From positions 508,078,873 to 508,142,872 of the forward strand of contig NC_081415.1 of the NCBI RefSeq assembly GCF_030272615.1: DNA of 64,000 bases, read 5' to 3'. Both the position numbers and the translations under genes were made by a program. This DNA comes from Cryptomeria japonica (lineage: Eukaryota > Streptophyta > Pinopsida > Cupressales > Cupressaceae). Under the pieces are notes generated by a model. It was not told the origin of the DNA. It ran no database searches and saw only the letters and a list, made by a program, of their open reading frames with translations. Shown here one piece after another: positions 57,786 through 64,000 of this stretch. How positions within the stretch are numbered: the stretch's first letter is position 1; every line of letters starts with the position of its first letter.

Positions 57786-60080
57786 TGTTTTTTTTTTGTT
57801 GTTAAAAAAATTTATTATTATAATAATTTTTATATTTTAAATAAAGTTTTAATTATTATTTAATTCAGTCATTATATAATAATTGATGATTAGTTTATTA
57901 TTAATTAATGTATATTTTTAAATATATATTAATTGTTGTTAATTTATGATTTTATTAATTAACATATATATAGTTAGAGATTTATATACTAATTAATATC
58001 TTAGGTTTGTATATTTGTTTAAATATACGCAAGGAAATATTTTGTTAATTTGAGAAATGTTTATCTATTTTTGGTTTCTTTAAATGTATATTTTCTTAAT
58101 CTGGAAAGTGTAACTTGGTTCTGGAAAAGATGAGTTTTGAGAAATTGTTTTCGAACTAGTATGAGAATGATGTTTTATTTTGAAGAATAAATATCATATT
58201 TTAGTTGATTAATGTTTATTTAATTATATTCATGTGAATTTGGTTTGAAAACTTATGATGACGTACTTATGTTATTTTATGATGCAAAACGAATTTTAGT
58301 GAGTTAGTAAACCATGAGCAATATGTACCTAGGCAAGATAGACAAACAACAATTTTTTTAGATCTATTAGAAAACTAGATCGATTGTAGTTTTCAAACAA
58401 TATGGAAGAAGATTGTGTTTTTCGATCTATGCCTATGCATGTTTAATTTTTCTGTATTCGCATTTTTTTAAGAAATGGCAAGTCCTTGATTTTGATTTGT
58501 TGGATATTGTCGTATGTTGATTTGGGTACCTATTTATGTCCATCTCAAGTATTGACTGTTTTCATGTGATGGTTTTGTATCCGGTCATGTCCTTTATGCG
58601 GGTGTCAAATGTTGGTTCGTGGTTGACCATAGCTGGTCAGGTCTCTAGTTAGAGTACCGTCAATCAATGCACATCATATGAAGACTTGTTTGGCCAAGTG
58701 GGTATTCCTTCTGTATTGAACTCCGTAATCTTGTCCTGGTGTAGTCCTTGGTTTAGGAGTTCGTTTGATTATGGTCTAGTGTCATATGGGAGAGTGGTTT
58801 TCGAGTGGGGGCCGTGCTGAAAGCATATTATAGAGTTTAGTTATTGAAAACACTAAGAAGATAATTGTGCCTCATGCATGGGATGAATGCTAGTACAAAC
58901 TTGACATGTAGTGAGAAAACTCGAAATGACAAACCAACAACCTTGTCTTCACGAAAGGATGTGTTGGGTCCACATGGGACTTGGATGGGTCGGAGGTTCA
59001 GAATAGGTTGTCAGGGTAACCTAGTAGATGAGGCCGAAAGCTATGGAGACATGCCATGGTAGCCATACCAAGTTATGTGATGACACTTGTCCCTTATGTT
59101 CGCTAGTGTGCTGGTTGTGTTGTCTTTGTTAGGAGCACTGTTGTCGAGTCGTCTTGTTGTTTATGCCCTTGTGAGAACCTGATATTCATTTTAGACCATG
59201 GGTTGCTTATGATGGGCTGCAAAGACTTAGTTTCGTGGGTGCTCCAGTAGATATTTGTATTTGCTTCTTATCATGTTCAGTTGGATCCTTTCCTATTTAG
59301 GGATCATTCATGTATCTATTAGATCGATGTGGTCGTATGTATTATTGGTTTATGTACGCCTTAATGGTAGGATTTAAATGATGTGAACCTTATGTATTCT
59401 TCACCTTATTATTTTTATCAGAGAGGTCTTGCAGTTGAGCAAACCCGAAAATATAGCCCACTAGGGGTGAACTCCGATATCATTTCGGTGTTATGTGATG
59501 TTTTATGTTCTTTTGTTTCCTTTTTAATTTAGCATGTATGGATGACATTATGGTTAAAATGTATAATGTGGATTATGTGATGTTGATCTTAAATGCATGT
59601 ATGTAGTCATCTTATTAAATGTAGTAATTTGGATAATGAAGAATGTAGATTTGAATAATGGAAGGTATTCAGTTGTTGATAATGCAAAAAAAGTATGCAT
59701 GGAAAGTATTCGTTAGTTTATAATAAAATTAAAGTATGTAATGAAATTAGATGCATGTCTTATGTTTTAATGAAAGTTTGAATGTAATGTATGGTTAAAT
59801 TTTAATGGATGTATTCATCATATAATCTATAATATTAACTTACCGAACAAATTTATCTTTGTTTTAAAGTATTATTATTAAGTGAGTTGAGTTAAGTGTT
59901 GAATTAAGTAATCACGTTGGGAAACTCTTTAGGTGTTATTTGAGTCTTCCGCTGTGTTATTTGAGCCTTATGATAAGTCATTGTATCATTATGTTGTGTT
60001 TAATTTTAAAAAATATATATTTGTATTCTATTCTTGTCTTTTAGCTTTATCCCTTCAGGGTTTCCTGGCGAGGCATTACA

Positions 60081-61560
60081 TTTTGTATCAGAGCCAAGTT
60101 GCAAACACTGGGATCTCCGGTGTCGCTTGTGCCCTTAGTTGGTGTGGTGTATCAACCTTATGTTGTATGCTTGTCCTTCTTCTTTATGCATGTGATAGAA
60201 ACATAGGATCTTGAAGATCTTAAGGACTCGTGTTTTTCTCTTTTTGCATATTCTTTCGAGCAAACCTCAAATTGTGTGTAACATGTGTGTTCGCACCTTG
60301 CTTTCACCTCCTTGATGTTGGTGCCTTTTGAGTGAGTATATGTGCTTTGTGTGCTTATTAGATGTCTTGGTCTATGAATCATTTGTACCTCCCTTTTTGA
60401 TCGTTGTACTCTTTAGACTAATCCATTTGGGTTGGTCAGTGCTAGTCTTGAATCTGGAAGTATGAAATGTGCTTGTATTATGATTATGATCTAGCTTGGT
60501 GTTGTTAACTTGAAGGACTTGTATGGTAAATGTTGAATGCTTATGGTGTAGCAAATTGCATGTTTACCATCCTTCCTCCTCTTTCTCTCTAGAAATTAAT
60601 ATGTTTGTTATATGTGTATTTATCATTTATGTGAGTTTTCTTATTGCAAGAGAAAGGTTGTGACTTTTTGAACCTTTGTGTGAACCTTATGATGCTTCTG
60701 TGCTTCTACATAATAAGAGGGCTATGTGTTTAAAAGATCATAATGGTTATTGGCAGGAAAATTGTACGTTTTCATAATGGAATTCACCATGTGTGTTGTA
60801 AGAGTAATTTAATGAAATTTCTATCTTAAGTAATGTGCATTAATGTGCGAATAGTGGTCATGTGAAACTGTCTTGTTTGTAAAAGATGTATAAAAAGGGA
60901 ACATGTTATAGTGGCTAAGAGAGTGTGTTTATATGTTCTATGAAAGATTGTTTTATGTGTTTCATAATACCGACTCAATTGAGGACCTATTTGAACAATG
61001 CTACGTTGAACTTGCATTTGGATATATAATTGACTTATTATGATTAGAAAGTGCAAATGAAAAGCTTGTTTGATGGTGCATGCATTAATATGTATTATTG
61101 AGTTGACAGTTCCTCATTTACTACCTTATTGTACTTTGATTTTTTTCGATGAAAGGTTGCAAATTATGATATGTTTCGTATTAATTAAGAGTAGTGAGTG
61201 TTCACAAGAGGTCTTGCTTGAACGAAATATTGTCTATCTTGATTTCTTGTGTTGGAAAAAATAGGACATTCTGTTGCAACCATAATATTTGGAAATGTCA
61301 TATAAGCCAATTGACATTCTTCTAAAATGGTAGTGAAATGAAAATCATTCAATTAAGATGATAGACATATATAGAGAAAATTTTATCATGTTGTGTGATC
61401 TTGTTGATTTTGTGCTTATGTATATAAATACATTTTTTATCCCTTCTCCCTACCTAGATTTTAAGATTTTTAGAAATGCTACTAAAATATGCATTGATAT
61501 AAATAGAATGTATATAAAACATATGAAAGTGTATTTTTGCATTTTGGCTTCATATTGAAA
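60081..61560 (+). mobile_element. PBS and untranslated internal region after LTR 4
   Basis: TTGTATCAGAGCC at 60083-60095 matches the tRNA-iMet PBS at 12 of 13 bases. The next bases resemble the leader of the palindromic Ty3 element. No gag, protease or other domain follows in about 1.5 kb; the longest frames are under 95 codons and not protein-like. Either gag has been lost or this is a non-autonomous element. Its right limit is not visible. Confidence 0.6.
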
Positions 61561-62319
61561 GATGAAAGTCTTACACTTTTGAAAGGAAATTTGCATGTTT
61601 AGGGGAAGAGCACCAGTAGTCGTCATAGCTAACTTCGCGCACCCATAGATCCTAAACGATATATCGAATTTTGATTTTTTTTTTTTTGGTTGTCTTCGTA
61701 TACAACTTAACTTCTTAAACATATTGATTTGGCTTTTGGGTAATAACGATCCGATCTCTATGGGTCGTTATGCGTCGAAAGGTCAAAAAGTGGTCATTTC
61801 AAAGTGTCAACCGATACTTGACCTCTTTTGAGCCAATACCCGCACACCAAAACACCAATATCCATTTATAAAATACTTAAAAAGTAATATGTTTTTCACC
61901 TTTTTATAAAAAATAATTAACCTAAAAAATTTATCACATGCATATAAAAAAAAAATGATGAATGTAAAAATGTTTAAAATGGGTGGTGAAAAAACATGTT
62001 GACCACCCATAACCCCCTTCCCGCGTAGGTATGGTGGCCCCACGTGGCACGGACTCCCGCTATCTTTTTTGCCATAAAAAATTAGGGAAATAAAGATTTT
62101 TCCTTGCATTTGCACTCGCAACTTCACAAGCCTCCGTCGGCGGCCTCCTCCGCAACCTTGGCCTCCTCTGCAACGTCCTCAACGGCTTGCTCCCAAGTAA
62201 TGATAACTCGTCCTCCTTGCATATTGGATGTCCAATGACGGTTTTGCTCCTTCGCAGCTACATTATGCTTTGTCTATTGATGATTTCTTTGTATGCGGTT
62301 TAGGGTTTCATTTCAATGC
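61561..62319. other. Anonymous DNA before the minisatellite
   Basis: No gene is supported. The segment at 62041-62100 (TGGCACGGACTCCCGCTATC onward) recurs at 63852-63911 on the far side of the minisatellite. A GC-richer stretch at 62110-62200 (repeated CCTCCTC and GCAAC words) could be exon-like but has no recognisable product. Confidence 0.45.
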
Positions 62320-63808
62320 TCTGTTAATGCCGAAATCCTGACACAGAATGACAAAACAATTGAATATCTCTTCGTTTACTTCGAAAACCCTTCATTATTT
62401 TTCATTTCATTTTTTGGTTGCGCTGTTAAATGGTGTTTCTTTATTTATAATGCCGAAATCCTCACAGAGAATGGAAAAACAATTGATTATTGTTCATAAT
62501 AGTTCGAAACCCCTTCATTATTTATCATTTCCTTTTATGGGTGCGCTGTTAAATGGCGTCTCTCTATTTATAATGTCGAAATTATTACATTGAATGCGAA
62601 AAAAAATGATTATTGTTTATAATTGTTCGAAACCGCTTCATTATTTATCATTTCCTTTTATGGGTGTGCTGTTAAATGGTGTCTCTCTGTTTATAATGCC
62701 GAAATCATTACAGTGAATGCGAAAAAAATTGATTATTGTTTATAATTGTTCGAAACCCCTTCATTATTTATCATTTCTTTTTATGGGTGCGCTGTTAAAT
62801 GGTGTCTCTCTGTTTATAATGCCAAAATCATTACAATGAATGCGGAAAAAAATGATTATTGTTCATAATAGTTTGAAACCTCTTCATTATTTATCATTTC
62901 CTTTCATGGGTGCACTGTTAAATGGTGTCTCTCTGTTTATAATGTCGAAATCATTACAATGACTACGAAAATAATTGATTATTGTTTATAATTGTTCGAA
63001 ACCCCTTCATTATTTATCATTTCTTTTTATGGGTGCGTTTTTAAATGGTGTGTCTTTGTTTATAACGCAAAAATCAGTACACTGAATGCGAAAATAATTG
63101 ATTATTGTTCAAAATTGTTCGAAACCCCTTCATTATTTATCATTTTTTTGTATGGGTGCGTTGTTAAATGGTGTCTCTCTGTTTATAATGCTGAAATCAT
63201 TACAGTGCATGCGAAAATAATTGATTATTGTTCATAATTGTTTGAAACCCCTTCATTATTTATCATTTCTTTTTATGGGTGCGATGTTAAATGGTGTGTC
63301 TCTGTTTATAATGCCGAAATCATTACAGTGAATGCAAAAATAATTGACTATTGTTCATAATTGTTCGAAACCCCTTCATTATTTATCATTTTCTTTTATG
63401 GCTGCATTGTTAAATGCTCTCTGTTTATATTGTCGAAATCATTACAGTGAATGCGAAAAAAATGGACTATTGTTCATAATTGTTCAAAACCCCTTTATTG
63501 TTTAGCATTACATACACACACACATATATGTGCGTGTGCATGTGCGTGTGTGTGTGTTAAATGGTTAATGGGTGTGCTGTTAAATGGTGTATCTCTGTTT
63601 ATAATGTCGAAATCATTACAGTAAATGAAAAAAAAATGATTATTGTTCATAATTATTCGAAACCTCTTCATTATTTATCATTTCATTTTATGGGTGCGCT
63701 GTTAAATGGTGTCTCTCTGTTTATAATGCCGAAACATTACAGAAAATGCAAAAAAGATTGATTATTGTTCATAATTATTCGAAACCCCTTCATTATTTAT
63801 CATTACAT
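62320..63808 (+). repeat. Minisatellite, 123-bp period, about 12 units
   Basis: The marker TTCATTATTTATCATT recurs at 62391, 62514, 62637, 62760, 62883, 63006, 63129, 63252, 63375, then in a variant form at 63494, then 63667 and 63789. The first eight intervals are exactly 123 bp; the later ones are 119, 173 and 122. Each unit holds CGAAATCATTACAGTGAATG, TTGTTCGAAACC and a TGGGTGCGCTGTTAAATGG block. 123 is 41 codons, so one frame repeats the same peptide with usually one stop per unit. Confidence 0.95.
63511..63557. repeat. CA/TG microsatellite inside the minisatellite
   Basis: ATACACACACACATATATGTG followed by GTGTG words. It is self-complementary overall and accounts for the longer 173-bp interval in the array. 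Confidence 0.85.
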
Positions 63809-63850
63809 ATATACATATATACATATATATGTGTGTGTGTGTGGGTGTGT
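63805..63850. repeat. AT/TG microsatellite at the array end
   Basis: ATATATACATATATACATAT followed by a GTGTGTG run. Similar to 63511-63557 and likely a second instance of the same expansion at the same unit position. Confidence 0.85.
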
Positions 63851-64000
63851 ACACGTGACACGAACTCCCGCTATCTTTTTGACCCTAAAAACTTAAGGAA
63901 ATGAAGATTTTTGGTGGCATTTTCATTGTTTGCTCTGCCTTCAATTTGTTAATATACTCACTGTAAATAATATTATCAGGCATACCATACATTACTTCCA
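63851..64000. repeat. Right copy of the segment flanking the minisatellite
   Basis: 63852-63911 is a diverged direct copy of 62041-62100: ACGTGACACGAACTCCCGC against ACGTGGCACGGACTCCCGC, then CTATCTTTTT, ATAAA/CTAAA and AAGATTTT words. The rest up to the window end shows nothing recognisable. Confidence 0.7.

Larger units (their letters stand above)
56069..60080 (+). mobile_element. Ty3 LTR 4, plus orientation, probable 5' LTR
   Basis: Starts TGTAGTACCCCTGCC and ends GGCGAGGCATTACA (one change from the family end). It is followed directly by a PBS at 60083, so it is the 5' LTR of an element whose internal region runs to the right. Its left side is joined to truncated LTR 3 in opposite orientation. 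A TG microsatellite sits at 56263-56304. Confidence 0.9.

Noticed and set aside
62992-63237. 81-codon frame in the minisatellite as a repeat protein
   Set aside because: It spans two units only because one stop is mutated; other units have a stop each period and there is no start or splice context.

Overview
The window is nuclear DNA from a land plant with a large, repeat-filled genome. Very long Ty3 LTRs (about 4 kb), deeply nested retroelements, AT-rich spacers and almost no host genes make a gymnosperm (conifer or yew type) the most likely source. That is an inference; no species marker was seen. No intact host gene, tRNA, rRNA or CRISPR array was found. The only host-like coding sequence is a broken nodulin-like/NFD4 MFS transporter at 7141-8790 (-).

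Layout. 1-7140: AT-rich sequence with a 274-bp foldback (1961-2234) and two sets of diverged duplications. 7141-10618: transporter pseudogene with an internal 365-bp tandem duplication, then anonymous DNA. 10619-12269: candidate solo LTR. About 13.6-42.7 kb: one L1-type LINE (+) split by three insertions: a Copia-type solo LTR (14136-15005), a second solo LTR (15880-17305, TSD CAATA), and a full Copia element on the minus strand (18637-39716). The Copia element is itself split inside its integrase region by a 15,057-bp Ty3 element (22486-37542, TSD CTTAG). For the 15880-17305 LTR, the Copia element and the Ty3 element, removing the insertion plus one TSD copy restores the reading frame of the interrupted element, so the nesting order is LINE, then Copia, then Ty3.

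The Ty3 element is the most unusual object here. Its two LTRs are inverted relative to each other, and both outer ends are the U5 end, yet it has a perfect 5-bp TSD. In each arm a PBS-leader-gag-N-terminus block is joined directly to the LTR U3 start and lies opposite in strand to the gag body. The left arm carries three tandem 1180-bp gag-protease units. The right arm has an open 597-codon gag-protease-integrase-finger fusion from which RT and RNase H are missing. A transcript across it could fold into a very long hairpin.

42.7-60.1 kb: the tail of the LINE region, a possible polypurine tract / short LTR / PBS module, then four related Ty3 LTRs in the order +, -, -, +. The first is a solo LTR with TSD CTGCG; the last is followed by a PBS. 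All six long Ty3 LTRs in the window carry a GC-rich block of short palindromic repeats at about the same place, but with a different motif in different LTRs. 60.1-64 kb: an untranslated leader without gag, then a 123-bp-period minisatellite (about 62.3-63.8 kb) flanked by a duplicated 60-bp segment.
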